Assembly: GCA_027946555.1 (NCBI GenBank)
Contig: JAPEVC010000012.1
Span: 247,777 to 311,776 of the forward strand
Origin: Gnomoniopsis sp. IMI 355080
Lineage: Eukaryota > Ascomycota > Sordariomycetes > Diaporthales > Gnomoniaceae
Length of the DNA: 64,000 bases
Reading direction: 5' to 3'
The notes under the pieces were generated by a model, which was not told the origin of the DNA, ran no database searches, and worked only from the letters and a program-made list of their open reading frames with translations. Shown here piece after piece: positions 1-13,300 of the stretch. Numbering within the stretch: the stretch's first letter is position 1; every line of letters begins with the position of its first letter. Position numbers and translations under genes: made by a program.

Positions 1-1
1 T

Positions 2-178
2 GAAATTCGAGAGGAGAACTTGGTGCCGCCGTCAACAACGGGCACGGCCGAGTCTAGCGTGCGGCAGTCGACGGTAATCACACAGAGCGAGGCTGCAGGC
101 GAGGAGAGCTTGGTGGTAGTGGATCCCTCTCAGAGCTCTTTTGAGAGCGTATGGGCAAAGGTCACAGAGAACACATGA
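2..178 (+). CDS. C-terminal end of an unidentified protein (partial)
   Basis: An open frame enters the window at base 2 and runs 58 codons to a TGA at 176-178. The visible tail is polar and acidic, with several Glu, Ser and Thr residues, and ends in WAKVTENT. No domain can be recognised in so short a piece, and the rest of the gene lies upstream of the window. It is called coding because the frame is open from the edge to a clean stop, its composition is protein-like, and the neighbouring Bet5 gene converges on it. The product is unknown. It could also be the last exon of a spliced gene whose boundary is not visible. Confidence 0.45.
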   Translation, partial: EIREENLVPPSTTGTAESSVRQSTVITQSEAAGEESLVVVDPSQSSFESVWAKVTENT

Positions 179-823
179 GGATAATGTACAAAGAAAAAAG
201 AGGCAAAACACGGCGTTCTCGCAAAGGTGCTGATTTAGTAGCATCTATATACCCAGTTTCGTGGATGTGGGAAACATGGACGTTATCTGCTAGCGAACAT
301 GCAGACGTCGCGGCGTACTTTGAGTTTGAGGTATCACACGATGGCATGAAAGATATGATTAGGCTGGGGCATTACTGGCCCGTCAACAACACCGCTCTCC
401 TCGTCTACTGTCGTCTGCAGTGAACATGTCCATAGACTTCCCAATACCCAGAGAGCATCATCCCTCGCGCGACTATTCTCTCTCCTTTGGGATCCTGCTC
501 GCGCGCTGGAAATTTGTATGGCCTTGTGAATTATGAACTCAGCGTAGGCTCTGCCCACGTCCGAAAATGGCTGGTTGATAATTCGAAAGGCCGTATCTTG
601 AATTCGCCATCGATGGTGGCCTCGATCTGCCCCCGTCCCGACCATTGGCAACATCATGACGGGGTATGAAGGCGGCCGAGGTGGAATGAAGCACATATCC
701 TCCTTTGAGCCCGAAATCATGATACCTCAGGAACAGCCAGGGTAGGGTGATCAGCTTTCCAAGCCGTCAATAACGTTGTCCAAGGCGATTAAAGCCAAAT
801 CGTCCGCTGTGCGTCGCGATGGC
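179..823. other. Convergent intergenic region
   Basis: This is the space between two stop codons facing each other, the partial gene at the left edge and Bet5. It presumably holds both 3' untranslated regions. Short open frames here have no recognisable product and no splice continuity. Nothing else was seen. Confidence 0.5.
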
Positions 824-1458
824 TCACTGAAGACCTCTGATGAATTGATCGAGACCCAATTCGAATAATTCGTTCCGGACACCTTCGCCACCTTTATGTT
901 CGACTGGCGCAAGGGGGTTCTTGACGACTGCAGAGACGCATCAAAGTCAGCTATTGACACAGGGGCCCCCCAACACTTCTTGGTGGAGACACTCGAGGAG
1001 CACGTACCATATTCGACCCAGAGATTGATATAGACTTGATGCAGGACATTCCGCATGCTCATGGTGGAGGTATCCGTCAACATGACAAATCTCAAGTTGG
1101 TAGGCGTCTCGTAGTAGTGCATGCGATACTGGCTGGTGCGATAGCTGATGAAGGCATCGTCTTCGCCGCCTAGCTTGCGCACGATATTGCGCAGACTGAA
1201 GACGGTGCCGAAGATGAGCTTGGCATCGTTGGAAGCGCGGGTGATTTGTTTAGAGGAGGGCCCGTTGGTAGGCGCAGCTGGTTTACCGGGGGCAGTGGGT
1301 GGAGGGGCGGCTTGCGAGGCGGGAAGCCAGTTCTTGGTGTAGATGCACTCCGCTGGATTGGAGGAAAGGGGTTGGTTAGTATGACGCAAAGGATGGACTT
1401 CGAGGATTGGGAAAGACATACTGTGACGGTCGAATATGTAGAAGGAGTAGACTGTCAT
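824..1458 (-). CDS. bet5: TRAPP complex subunit Bet5 (TRAPPC1)
   Basis: This is a small core subunit of the TRAPP tethering complex, which acts on Rab/Ypt1 GTPase in ER-to-Golgi and intra-Golgi vesicle transport. The gene has three exons on the minus strand: 1422-1458, 1353-free exon 1008-1352, and 824-927. Joined, they encode 161 residues, close to the roughly 160 usual for Bet5. The first intron (1353-1421, 69 nt, donor GTATGT, branch ACTAAC) is in frame, so unspliced translation inserts 23 foreign residues after MTVYSFYIFDRH. The second (928-1007, donor GTACGT, acceptor CTGCAG) restores the conserved tail VVKNPLAP...NELFELGLDQF. The longin-like fold is indicated by FGTVFSLRNIV and RFVMLTD. 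The start ATG at 1458 gives the canonical MTVYSFY start. It is transcribed divergently from the CaMKK gene. Confidence 0.93.
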
Positions 1459-2116
1459 GGTGGGCAGTCTACATCACGAGCAGGTGGAGCTCGTGGTGTG
1501 TCGCGAGTGCTTGAAGGGCTGACGTTGTGGAAAGGTTGAGTCCTAGGCTTCCAGGCGGGCGGGTAAGACTGTCCTCTAGTGCTACTGTAATGCTATGCCA
1601 GTTATGCCTAGCAGCTTCAGTTTGAGTTTAGCGTCTTGCAGGGGCCCCCGGGCGCGTGGCCCCAGTGGTCCCCAGAATGATGGGCCCCAGGGTCGGTACC
1701 CTGTCGCGCCTGTGCCCACCTATGCAGCTCAACATCCATGGATAAAGCTTGACCTTCGTCTGACTCGTCCCCGCTGGAAATTGAAGCTGAACAAGGCTGA
1801 TAGAGAAGACACCAAGCCACGCTCGCTTGTTGGTCAGACAGGGAATTATGACAGATCAAATTGAAATGAGTTGACATTATTTATATGCCTGCGTCCCTTT
1901 TGTTGTGCCCAGATACTTCCGTCCCCATCTTGGTCTTTTGTGGAAAGTGTCGACCCGAACCAAGCCTACCGCAAGGCTGCACGCAAGCCTGGGCTCATCG
2001 TCGATTGCCGACTTGCCACTTCGGAAACGAAACATCAGGGCTATCGGGCAGGGACCCGGGGCGTACCGGGATCACCCAAACCTTCTTACCTTTTCATCGG
2101 GTTACCAGAACCATCC
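1459..2116. promoter_or_regulatory. Divergent promoter region between bet5 and the CaMKK gene
   Basis: These 658 bp separate two divergent start codons and must hold both promoters and 5' leaders. An open frame continues upstream of the CaMKK ATG but starts only at a TTG, so it is not counted as coding. No clear TATA box or named operator was identified. Confidence 0.45.
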
Positions 2117-4597
2117 ATGGAGACTCTACAGGCGCCATGGCCGCTCAAGTCTGCCGTCAGTGCGCCACCAGCTTCAACATCCGGAGATGGCCACGCCGAA
2201 GTTGGACTTGACGAGAACAGCCGCGTGCATTCTCAATCTGGAGCCCCAGAAGAAACAGAGCTAGAGTCCATGAACGCCAACGCTTCCTTGGCACCCAGCC
2301 TACAGTCACCCGGTATCAAAGTCGAGCTTCACGGTCAAGGCCAAGGACAAGACCAGCAAGAAGCTGTCCCGCAAGAGGCTCGTCCTCCATTGGCTACCAC
2401 ACACACAGCGTGAGTGTTGGATGTCATGAATCTGCAATCATGTCGACACTGACGCACGACGCCCAATGTTCCAGATCGGCGCCTGCTGTCCCACAGTTCC
2501 AGAGCCCCATGCGGCAGCACAAGAGAACCCCAAGTCAACATCGCGAAGTCAAGGTGCGCTGCCTTCTGTCTTACCCGCCCCGCTCTCCTCGCGACCCGAC
2601 CCAATCTGACAAGTCTCTGCGTTGTCCTAGGAAACTCTCAATGCTAGATCCGAGTATACGAACGACGACGCCGACGGCTCCTCGCAACATGTCCTCAACC
2701 AGTACACCATCTTGGAGGAAATAGGCCGGGGCTCCTACGGCGCTGTGCACCGCGCTGTTGACCAATATGGCAACGCTTATGTACGTTGAATTTCAAGAGC
2801 ATGTCCAGACACACATTTCTATCAAGAAGACTCACGCCCAAGATAGGCCGTCAAAGAGTTCTCCAAGACCCGTTTGCGAAAGCGCGCTCAGTCCAACATC
2901 CTCCGCCGCGGTCCCCGACAGCTGGGCCGTATGCCTCTTCGCCCTGGACACGGTCTCGGCATGAATCCTGGCGTCTCGCACCAGCTTTCCGAACAAAAGT
3001 CTCAAGAAGACAAGGACGCCCTCTTCCTCATCCGTCAGGAGATTGCCATCATGAAAAAGCTCAACCATCCGAACCTGGTGTCTTTGATCGAGGTCCTCGA
3101 TGACCCGGAAGAGGACTCTCTGTACATGGTGCTAGAGATGTGCAACAAGGGCGTCATCATGAGTGTCGGCCTCGAGCAGAATGCCACGCCCTACAGCGAA
3201 GAGGAATGTCGCTGTTGGTTCCGCGACTTGATACTAGGGATCGAGTACCTGCACGCACAGGGGGTGGTGCACCGCGACATCAAACCCGACAACCTCTTAC
3301 TCACAGATGACGATGTGCTGAAAATTGTTGACTTTGGTGTTAGTGAGATGTTTGAGAAACCCGAGGACATGCGCACGGCAAAGCCGGCCGGCTCGCCAGC
3401 GTTTCTGCCTCCAGAGCTATGTGTTGCGAAACATGGCGATGTTAGCGGTACTGCGGCTGATATCTGGAGCATGGGAGTGACACTCTACTGTCTCAGGTAC
3501 GGCTGCATACCATTCAACAAACAAGGTGTTATGGAGATATACGAGGCCATCAAGGAGGACACTCCATTCATACCAGAAGATGAGAACCCTCATCTGAAAG
3601 ATCTGTTGATGAGATTAATGGAGAAAGACCCCACGAAGAGGATAAGCATGTCTGAGATTAGAGTATGCCATTTTCCTCCATACAATTCGATATTTCACAT
3701 CTAACTTTGGTATAGGAACATCCATGGGTTACCAAAGAAGGTGCCGACCCCCTCCTCGACGCAGAAGAGAACTGCTCTGACCCCGTCGAGCCCCCCAATG
3801 AGCTCGAAGTCAGCCACGCTTTCACCCGTCGCATGACCCATCTCCTCTGTGTGATGCGCGCAATCTCAAATTTCCAAGCCCTCCTTCCCTCGCGCTCCCG
3901 TCTCAAACGCGTCAACCTTTCCCCCTCGGACGCAGTGTCACCCACCACCAGCACCCCCCATATCCGCCCCCGACACGAGCCCAAGCCCTCAATGGACGAG
4001 GAGGAGCTTTCGGAATTTAAGCGCCAGAACGAACAGCATGCAGTGCGGCTACTAAAGGAACGCATGCATGTCATGAAAAGTAGGGCAACGGGTAGTTTGC
4101 CCCTGCCGACCTGGTCGAAGGAGCAGGAGGAATCCGACGGTCCGGTGTCGCCTGAGGACCAGCGTGAGCACGGCGAGCCTCCTCTTCAGAACGCGCCGCC
4201 CATCCTCGGTATAGGTACAGGAGGGCTTGGTGATGCGCCTCCGCATCGCACACAATCGGAACCTCCCTCAGTCGTGGCAGACTCCCCCGGCGCGGTGGAT
4301 TTCAATGTGTACGACCGCGCGTACGAAGAGGAGATTCAACGTATCAAGATGAACGGAGGGCGGCCGAGCGTGTATATGACGTGGCACCTTGGGGAGAAGG
4401 ACAGAATCCGGAGTCGCGAGGGTGAGGATTTGGACCTGCTAGAAGGCCAGCACGACGAAGAGCAGACTCCAGATGCAGACACCAGTGGACGGGACAAATT
4501 GAAAGGCATGTTCAGGACGCATCGTCTCGCGGATCTGGTCTCGCAGACGATCAAGGACACCAAAGAGAAGATGATCGGGGAAGAACACGGTTCGTGA
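2117..4597 (+). CDS. Calcium/calmodulin-dependent protein kinase kinase-type Ser/Thr kinase (SNF1-activating kinase family)
   Basis: Five exons (2117-2409, 2475-2553, 2631-2780, 2847-3662, 3716-4597) join to 739 residues. The kinase domain spans roughly residues 153-451. It shows a glycine loop EIGRGSYGAVH, the catalytic lysine in AYAVKEF (made only after splicing), HRDIKPDN and DFGVSEMF. A basic, proline-containing insert follows the catalytic lysine, as in the CaMKK/Ssp1/Sak1 group. An upstream kinase for AMPK/Snf1 and CaMK is the expected role. The long disordered N- and C-terminal parts are typical of fungal members. All four introns are GT-AG (65, 77, 66 and 53 nt) and keep frame. The ATG at 2117 is the first in a frame open from further upstream; a spliced upstream start remains possible. 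The gene converges on the Hal-type kinase. Confidence 0.9.
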
Positions 4598-6864
4598 GAA
4601 GCCTCTCTCTCTCTCTCCCTTCGCGCGCGCGCACGCCCTGGGCAGCCAAAAACAAAGGCAACAAGCAATTCAAAAAGGCCGAGGGGACTCTTATTAGTGA
4701 GCCCGCGGTTTTGGAATATTCCGACAAACGTGGTAAGCCTGGGCCATTTGGTAGTGGCGCCATCAGAAGAAGAAATACACAGGTTGTGGTTTGGCAAGCC
4801 TTGATTTTAATCTCAACTCTATAGCGAGCGATGTAACTAAATTGGTCGCCATTTCAGCCAAGCAGCAAGTTCAGAAGAAACATGATACCTACATGCCCGT
4901 TGGGGCAGTTTGATGAACCCAGCATTGATCAACTTTGGCATACGTGGAATAGGCATCAGAAGGAGCAATGTAAGAGCTAAAATAACAATGGTGTCATGAC
5001 TGGCTGATTCTTTCCAAGGTGTATACGATTTCTGAATGTGACGACTTGATAGCCAGCCTAGTCTGTGAGATGGTGAGGCTGGTCACTTATTAGGCAGGCA
5101 GTCGGCTGTTTCTTTTGTGGAACATCAGTATACTGGTTGCTCAACATGTAGCAAACATGATGAACGTGATAAAAGTGACAAGGCGCCGAGAGGCGCGCCA
5201 GGAATATCAAATGCCTTTCATTTGCGACAAACACGTCCGGACTGCGGACAGTATCCATCTATCCATCCATCGCATAGGCCGCCCGTCTTCTTGTTATCTA
5301 TGACTGACCAATGTTTAACGAAACCTGGGCCTCTGCACAGTGAATGTGTCAGCCTTGTATGCAGTGTGTGTTCCGTTCCTGGATTTCTGCCTCAGCTTTC
5401 GGGACATATGCCTCCTCAATTTTCCTAGCGGGTGTGTTCTGCCCCAAGGCCTTCCTTCATGCTTGCTTGTGTAAATTCGCCCCCTCAAAAGGTGTGAACG
5501 AATTGAGCTGACTCCTCTCTGTTCACCGCCTGGACGAAAGCGCCTACCCGCCCGCTCTCCAAAAGTGTGTGGTTTCTTTGAGTAGGTAGTATTTGACCAT
5601 GGCCGCGATCGTTTGTCATAAGCGCTCGCCCACTTTGCCGGCCCGCAGGATCTTGAGACACGGTTGTTTTCACCTCGCCGTCCCCAACCAACATCACCAA
5701 ACGTTTGTCGTTTCCGTCGACCGAGTGTGGTTGAGTTACATCGTCCAAAATGGCCCCCAGCACACCACAAGATCGCAAAAAAGAGAAGGGGAGGAAAAAC
5801 TGCATTTGCCTCGACTGGCTTGGCTAAGCTAAGCTGCCTTCCCACCTGCGCCTGCTCTGCCTTGCCCAGCCACGCGAGCGGCGTCCTGAACGACAAAGAA
5901 AACACATCTACGCGGACGGACGTGATTCCCCACCCCCATAGAATGAAAAAAGCGCATAGACACCATTTGCATCTTAAGAGATAAGGAAACTAGACCGCTG
6001 CCCAGCCAAAGGAATCGGGGGCAGATAGCAAAGAATGAGCAACCCTCGATCTGTACGGACGCTCCCGCCACTCCAAGACGACGAATGTGCCCTCATTATG
6101 TTATTGAAAACTGCCTGTGGCCATCAACAGGCCCCCAACAGATCCCATCCGCGTCGCCAAGCAGCGCCAGCTGCAAATGCACCCCTTCTCGTCGTACCAC
6201 CAAAATCCAGCCCGAGTTGCCAATCCCGTTCATCATAAAAACTAGAGTCCCCATCCATTCCGGCCGTCTATCCAACCTAGCGTCTCGCGCTGATGTGGAA
6301 TCCGTGCGTCCCGTCGTTAAAAGAATTCGATGCCTTTATCGTATTTCCTTGGCCCCAGGTGAAAGGGGGGGGGGGGTTCTGTCCATTGACCGTATATGTT
6401 TCTCTTTTGTTTTCTTCTGTCTGGCTGGCCAGTTTCTGTTGCTCCCTCGGTCTTAATTGGGCATTAGGCGGTCATTGGTAAAGCTTGCTTGCTGGTGATG
6501 CAGAATGGGGGTATCTTCTGCTATGATGCGCCTCGCATTTCCTTGAAGTGTGCTCGCTCGCTCGACTTTGCATAGTATATTTGAATGTGCTTTGTTTTGT
6601 GCCAGAGGAAAGGTGGTGTGGCATGAGGACAGCAATGATCATGTAGTAAATCAAGACCCCTGGGAACTCCGATGCTGTCTTTGTGTGCGCGCGAAACAGG
6701 TCGCTCTCAAAAGAGAGAATAAATCATGCTATATTTTGGGGGCTCCCTATCCAGGATGGAGAGCCTGTTACGGCCTAAAAGCAGGCCTTGGTCTCACCGA
6801 AACGTGATGATAGCTACCGCCATCCCCAACCGAATGCAGGCCGGTGGAAACGACGGGACATAGG
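4598..6864. other. Convergent intergenic region between two kinase genes
   Basis: These 2.27 kb separate the stops of the CaMKK gene and the Hal-type kinase gene. They begin with a CT-rich stretch just after the CaMKK stop and contain a 12-base G run at 6365-6376. The longest open frame, minus strand 5315-5905, has no recognisable domain and is Arg-rich in a way that looks like chance. No gene is supported. Confidence 0.5.
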
Positions 6865-8502
6865 TTAAAGACCTTCTTCGCCAGCTTTGCAAAGTTTTAT
6901 CTCGCGGCCCCATTCAGACTTGAGCACTTGTGACGCGGTGATCCGTCGTGTTGGGTTGGGGTCTAATATCGAGTAGATGACATTTCGGCATCGTGCCTTA
7001 TGGAAACACATGTCAGTTCAGGTCACTGTCAGTTGCGTGTATGGACATACCCTGTGCAAGGATTCAATCGGTCCATATCCCTCCTCGTCTCGCCGACCCT
7101 TGAGATAGCGAGCATAGAATTCGTCCTCGTCCTTCTTGGCGACTCGCCACAAGTGCCTGCCCGTCCTCATTGCCATATAAATAACACCACAAGCCCAAAC
7201 ATCAACGGCGCGGGCGTCAAACTCCCTGTCGACATACTCCTCTGGGGCAATGTAGGGTGCCGAGCCGCAAAGCCCTGACACCATGTGTGCGTCGTTTTCC
7301 CAAGCCATCCTGAAGCACTCGCCGTTGCCGAAATCCGTAATTTTCAGGCCGCCATTGGTGGTCAGAAGCAAATTCTCGGGCTTCAAGTCCCGGTGCGCCA
7401 CGCCCATTTCATGCATGTACTCAACGCCGCGCATCAACTGCTTGAAGAAGCAGTCTGCCTCGGACACTTCCAATTTGCCCGCTGCCAGAACCAGGGTGTA
7501 GAGATCACCGCCGGCGCAAAACTCCATGACCTCACAATAGTCACCCTTGGCGTCCTTTAACAAATCCAGGGTGTGAATAACATTTGGGTGTCGTAGTGAC
7601 GAAGAGATGCAGAACTCAGCCGTCAGTCGTTTGCTGTACTTTTTCTCTGTCTCCTCGGGCCTGCGTCGGAACTCCTTGACGGCAAAAAGCTTTTCCCCCG
7701 GTTGACCCTCGATCTTCTTGTGTGATATCCTCACGATGCCAAAGGCGCCTCGTCCAATGATTTCCTGGCATTTTCCGTACTTGTCGACCAACGTAGCTGT
7801 CTCCTTGGGCCCGCCTTTCTTCTCGCTGATGTTTAACGAGGCCTTTTCTTGTTTCAGTGCATCAACCCAGTTTGAAACCAAAGACAGATCGTTCTCTGGA
7901 GCACTTTCTGATTTTCTTCCTAGCAAACCCTTAAACATGTCCGACAGCTTCTCTTGGCGCCGACTCGACTTGAGATGATGCTCGTGGCCGCCTTGAACAT
8001 CGGTGTTGACGACGTAGCGGGTGGACGGCTGGCCATTTGCGGACTTTGCAGATTTTGGTTGAGGAGTCTTCTCAGGAGGCTTCACGTCGAGTCTGTCGGA
8101 AACGGAGACCTGGCGCGACGGGGGCGTAGGCTTCATAGGAGGAGTCGCACTTGTGCTGGCAGGTACGGAGTTGGTGTTGGTAGTTGGAATGATGTTGATG
8201 TTGGCAGCAGCAGCACCAGCAGCGGCCTGGGCGGGGAGCTGCTTTTTGGAAGGAGAGGCGGCGGCCATGTCGAGCCTTGGAGCCTCCTTGGTGGAGAACA
8301 TGCGGGTCAGGCGATCTTTGACGGATGCTTTTTCGGCGGTGTTTTGCCTGGGTAGTTGTTGATCGGGAACGGGACCGTTCTGGGGGCTCAGTTTGGGCGA
8401 ACCAGCCCTACTAGAAATTGCGACAGATTTTATGGAGGAGGGTTGCGAAGATGAGGAAGCGGTGGCCGACTTTGCGACGGGGATTGGGGGAGTGCTGGCC
8501 AT
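6865..8502 (-). CDS. Hal4/Sat4-type (HAL/NPR family) Ser/Thr protein kinase
   Basis: This fungal-specific kinase family controls plasma-membrane ion and nutrient transporters; yeast Hal4/Sat4 and Hal5 stabilise the potassium transporters. Two exons, 7051-8502 and 6865-6996, encode 527 residues. The first 240 are low-complexity Ser/Ala/Pro-rich sequence with a KDRLTRMFS segment. The kinase domain follows, with GRGAFGIV, FAVKEF, HRDLKPEN, DFGNGE and a CGSAPYIAPEE activation-loop end. The intron at 6997-7050 (54 nt, donor GTATGT, acceptor ATAAG) is needed: read-through stops within ten codons, while splicing adds the conserved tail RITASQVLKSEWGREIKLC. The ATG at 8502 is the first in frame. An unusually long gene-free region lies upstream. 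Confidence 0.9.
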
Positions 8503-9135
8503 GGCTATAAGACGATCAGAGGAAAAAGGAAAGAGGATGAGCCGGGGGGGTTAGATGGAACGTGTGACAGCGACAGCGGACAGCGACAGCGTCCCCAGCG
8601 ACCGGACGGCGTAAGCTGACCGGGGACGACGCTGTAGGCTGATAAAAGGGCGGAACGCAGCGCGTGGAGTGTCTGGCACGGGGTCCAGACGTTGGGTCGA
8701 CACCCGCGGGGGTGGAGGGGGAGGGGACCTAGTGGGATGGCGAATGGGGAGACTAGGTTGGCAACAGTGGTCGTCTGCGCGGGTTGGTGGTTATCCGGCC
8801 CCTTTTGGTGCAATAGCAGGTGTCGAATATGCGCTCAGGCTCTCTGTATGTGGTTCTGGTATAGGGTCGCGCGGTTTGCGGCAGGGAGGGAGGAAGAGGG
8901 AGGCAAGTGCGCGCCTTTTTGGGGTGTGGGCAGAGCCCGGAAAGGATGCTCTTGAAGCACGATCAAAACGGCAGAGTTGTTGTTGTTGTTGACTTTGGTG
9001 AAGGGGTTGGTTGGTGGGTTGGTTGAGGGAAATATTATGTTTTATTCCAAAAGTCGGATGACAAACACTGTAGCAGCATGGGCCGTCGAAATGTGGAAAA
9101 TGGGAAGGGTCCGGGTGAAGAGGCCGGTATTAGAT

Positions 9136-9240
9136 TAGGTAGGTGTACGCAGTACCGCACGGTACGTTGGTAAGGTAGGTAGGTAAGGCAGGGTAGGTAC
9201 TTTTAGCTTTGTACTCCTCTACCTAGGTAGGTAAGGTACT
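9136..9240. repeat. TAGGTAGG-type degenerate tandem repeat
   Basis: This stretch contains repeated GGTAGGTA, AAGGTAGGTAGGTAAGG and CTACCTAGGTAGG units, with palindromic CCTAGG cores. Related CCTAGGTA words recur at about 9980, 10156, 12740, 24430, 24655, 29150 and 29740, so the motif is dispersed through the gene-poor parts of the window. Its function is unknown. Confidence 0.6.
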
Positions 9241-10351
9241 TGTTAGTCAGTCAGTTAGTCGGTAAATGTACTGCGCCCCTGACCTGACACTTTCTTTGGG
9301 GGGGAACAAAAGTTATAAAAAGGTGTGTAGGCGCCTGTTGAAACGATTCTTGAATAACGATATTCCGGGGGCAGTGAAACAGTGCAGTGCAATTATTATT
9401 CAATAGCATCGGCTCTCGCTTCCAGACGAGTATGACGGCCCATTATGACAGCGAGAGAAGAGAGGGTCAAGGAGCTGCAGGTGACGACGGTCGAGAAAAC
9501 AAGGTCTTGTTGCTAGGCCGGCAACAGGGTCAGTGTTAGGAAACTCTGACAAAGAATAATTTCAATGTGCAAACCACACAAACCTGGTGTTGTTTAACAC
9601 GCACTGCAGTACCAGAGCACTAGGCGCTGTTAGCTGACAAAGTCAGCATAATCAATTACTGAGTAACGTTCCAACCAGGGGGGGGGGGAAGTGGGAAGCC
9701 ACGCCACGCCCCGCCCACGCCTTCTCGGTGTACCGCACTTGACGAAGGCAGTAACGGAAAGAAAACCTAAAAGGTACAAAATAAAACACAGGAAATAAGT
9801 GGGTAGGCTGGAAAATACCTCTCTAGTCGCCAGCTCAGCTTGTTCGTGGTACCATAAGACCACCCCAATTTGATATCCCCTTATAAGATCACGTAGTAAT
9901 CCCTTAAGTGAGATCTGTTGAGTGGCGGTGCATCTGGGCAAAGGCAGGGTACGGAGTAATGGTGCGTGTGTCGTGTGTACCTAGGCAGGTACAGTACCTC
10001 GCCTGAGTAATAACGATGCAATCTTGTACCAATTCGGAAGGCTTCAGGCGTGGTGGAGCTGGCCTGAGCCTGGGCCTGGAAGAAGAAACGTTGAAAGGCC
10101 GTTTCGTCTTCTCTGTGACGGCCCGAGGCTCTGCAGGGCTGAGAAAAGACGACCTAGGTGGGATGGGGCTGCTAGGCCTAGGCTGTCTGTCGGCCGATTC
10201 TCTCGTGTAGAATTTTTCTTTGATTAGCTTTTTTTTTGTGTTTGCAGAGATTTCGGCACCAAATCAAAACAAGCTGATCCCGCCTCTTTATTTAAAAGAA
10301 TGGAATAAAATTAAACACTCATTGTGTACTGTGTATTCCGCCACACGGCCC

Positions 10352-10369
10352 TTTTTTTTTTTTTTTTTT
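10352..10369. repeat. Poly-T tract (18 nt)
   Basis: An uninterrupted run of 18 T lies inside the long gene-free region upstream of the Hal-type kinase. Such tracts can exclude nucleosomes, but there is no other evidence of a role. Confidence 0.8.
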
Positions 10370-13300
10370 GAGGGATTGGCATGCCATCGGTGGCGGCTGC
10401 TAGGATCTGACACACCCCGGAAAGATCTTTCCTTTCTTCCACACGGAGCAAAGTCTCAAGTCGCACAACTCCACACGCCAGTCACATGAAAAACTTACCA
10501 TAGTACGACAGCAGCCGCTCTGAAGTTTGATGGTCAGGATGGCCTCCTCTCTCCCTTTTCCTCTCTCTCCCATAGGCACTCGAGAGACACATGGGAGTGG
10601 ACACTGTCGATCTAGCCCATCTTTGCCCAGTCAAGCACGAGTCTGGGCGAAAACTGAGGCCTCCTACCTTTTGTCACTTATGAATAATGCACCTTTTTAT
10701 GAGTCCATCTGCACTCTGTACCAAGATCGGACATCCGCTCGTCTACTAAACTCCACAGTCAAGAAACAGCAGGCCTGTCTGTCCTTCAGTACGCTTTGAC
10801 CAGCAGCATTTGGGATAGACAGCTATGTAACAACCACAAATCTAGTGGCTGACAGCACATATGCACGACACCCCCCCTCCCATGCCTAGCCAGATCGACT
10901 CGTCGATTGCAGGAGCAAGAACTGGAAAGGGAGGATTGAGTTCACCGCCAGATGCGAGATGCGACCCTTTGGGGCGTCGGGGCATACCTTGTTGGGGTAG
11001 ACAGGTCTCTCCACAGACGCGTGGAACAGGTGGTAGAAGCAGTATGCAAAGCTAGAAGGGGGTCCTCTCCCACCCCTCGGGCTTCTCGGACGGTATGATA
11101 GGTCTGATGTCCTCGAAGGTACATACCACCAGAACCAGCCTCGACGTGCCTGCGTGTCTCTTCGCAGCAGCAGCAGTCGAGAGAGATACCGGGAGGGGAC
11201 CGTACGTTACCTAGCGCTATGCGTCTCGGGCAACTTGCTACCAAAAGCAAAAGATATCCCGTGTGGACCTCAAATAGGATAAAAAAGGACCCCGGGGCTC
11301 TGGGAACCGATCGGGCTCTTTATTACTATGAGGTATTTAGTTCCATGGTCCACGGGGCCAGAAAACCGCCCAGACTAGGCCACTGTGCATGCATGCCTTC
11401 TGCGCATGCCTTCTGCATCGCGTGTTCCCTTTTGTGGCTGGCCTCTTGATGTTCTAGATGATCGCTTAATGGCGGTTCAAAAAGCCAGTGAGACAGAGAT
11501 GTTTTGAAGTGGCAGCATGCTCGCATGGCAAAGTACAGTTAGCCACACACTACCACACAATCTCTCTCTATCTCTCTCAACAACGTCTCTGTCCTTCACA
11601 GGGCCCATACTGCAACCCACCCACCCGGGCCACCCACCTCACCTTTCCAAGCAAGCAAAGCGGAGCCAGCTTCCGGCATGGCAGCAGCCATTGCGGCGGC
11701 ACATGGTGGACCCGGGTGCCCAAAACTGTCCCGGCGCACTCCGGACTTGCTTTCCAGGTTTTCCGGCCTTCCGGTGTTTTCCGCCGGTGTCCTTCACATC
11801 CGCATCCGAAACGGTCAAAGGTTGCATAAGCCAAAAAAAAAAAAAAAAGGGCTTTCTAGATGTAATTGGCAGTGAGACAGAATTTCTATTCAAGGGGGTC
11901 AACGCCGAGCGGTGAGCTTCCCCCAAAGAAATAAAATACTATGTACGTAAAGGCCCAAGCCCTGGAGTGACTTCGGTGCACGGTATCGTAGAGACCTCAT
12001 CACGGGTATCAATGACTGGCCACAGACAGCACCCATGGAAATGCAATATGAAAAACATAAATGTAGCGGTGGTTGCACAACCTTGTGTACTTTGCATGCC
12101 GTCTCGTTGTGACACAAAAATGCAAAGACGGCAAAGGACCCCACTCGACCCGAACCTTGAGTTCAACTCCCCTCGAGGACCCGCCTGTGCCATGTGTATC
12201 CTGTACAGCGTGTACCCATGCCGCCCATGGTAGCACTCACAACGCAGGTTGACGTCACCGGCCCTGAAAGAGCTTTCGTGTATCAGCAAGAGCTCAGCCT
12301 TCTGGAAGCTCTTCCGCACATAGGAGTTGCGTGGTCTTTCACTTTCTTCCCCCCCCCCCCCCAAATGAGAGACAAGTCTCCCTTGTTGTGTGTGACCGCC
12401 CGCACCCCCCCAGTCGCACCCCCTTCCCTCGTGGGTGCACTCTCTGAGCCGAGTGGTTCCCCGTCCCAGCTATCCGGTAACAGCGTCGTTCCTTGTTGTC
12501 TACTGGTGAAACGCTCACGACGGGGCTGGACGGTCGCCGCGACATCGGACAAGGCTGAGAATCTCCCCCATGCGAACGGTGCACCGGTCTTGTATTACAG
12601 TCCGGTAGTCCCAGGACGGAACAAGCCGCTGGAAAAGAATAGATTCCCACGAAGTTTCAAGATGGTCTTAAAAGTCTGATGTGGTTGGAGCGGATCTAAC
12701 ATCGAGTACTATGGTACACCGTTGCATATACGTACTATACTGTACCTACCTACTTACATACGTGTACAGGGTACGACACTATAACAATAATTCATCTTGC
12801 CACTTAGCATCACAAGTCAACGCATTGCCAGCCCTGGCGTGGCGGTTGGTTGTCTTGTCGAAGCATTTGACAACTGTCATGGACTTTTTTCCTTGGTGGC
12901 TGCACAAACCTGATTCACCACCCCTCTCAACCCTCCAGCATCAGCATCATCGACAAGTTTGCTTACGTTGCCTCTCTACCCTTGGACTGGACTGAGCCAC
13001 ACCTGCAACACCACTCACACATGTCCCTCCCTCCTGCATTTACTATTCCCTCCCGACAAACCCGTGCCTCTTGACTCACCTCGCCTTCGTTCACTCCTAC
13101 CCAGAATCCACCCCACTCCCCCAAACTTAAAATCTATTCTGCGCAACAACAACACGTCCACTCTATTTACAAAAAAAGGGTCCCCTGTTTCAGGCCTGCC
13201 AAGACCTTCAGAGCTTCCTGCCCTGCAACCCGGCCCCCCTCCCTTACAAAAAAAGAGGCTTTACTCTATAAAGTGCTTGCATGAAACAAAACATTCAGCA

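Noticed and set aside
5315..5905. Minus-strand frame of 196 codons between the two kinase genes
   Set aside because: No domain, Arg-rich chance-like composition, overlaps the expected 3' regions of two convergent genes.
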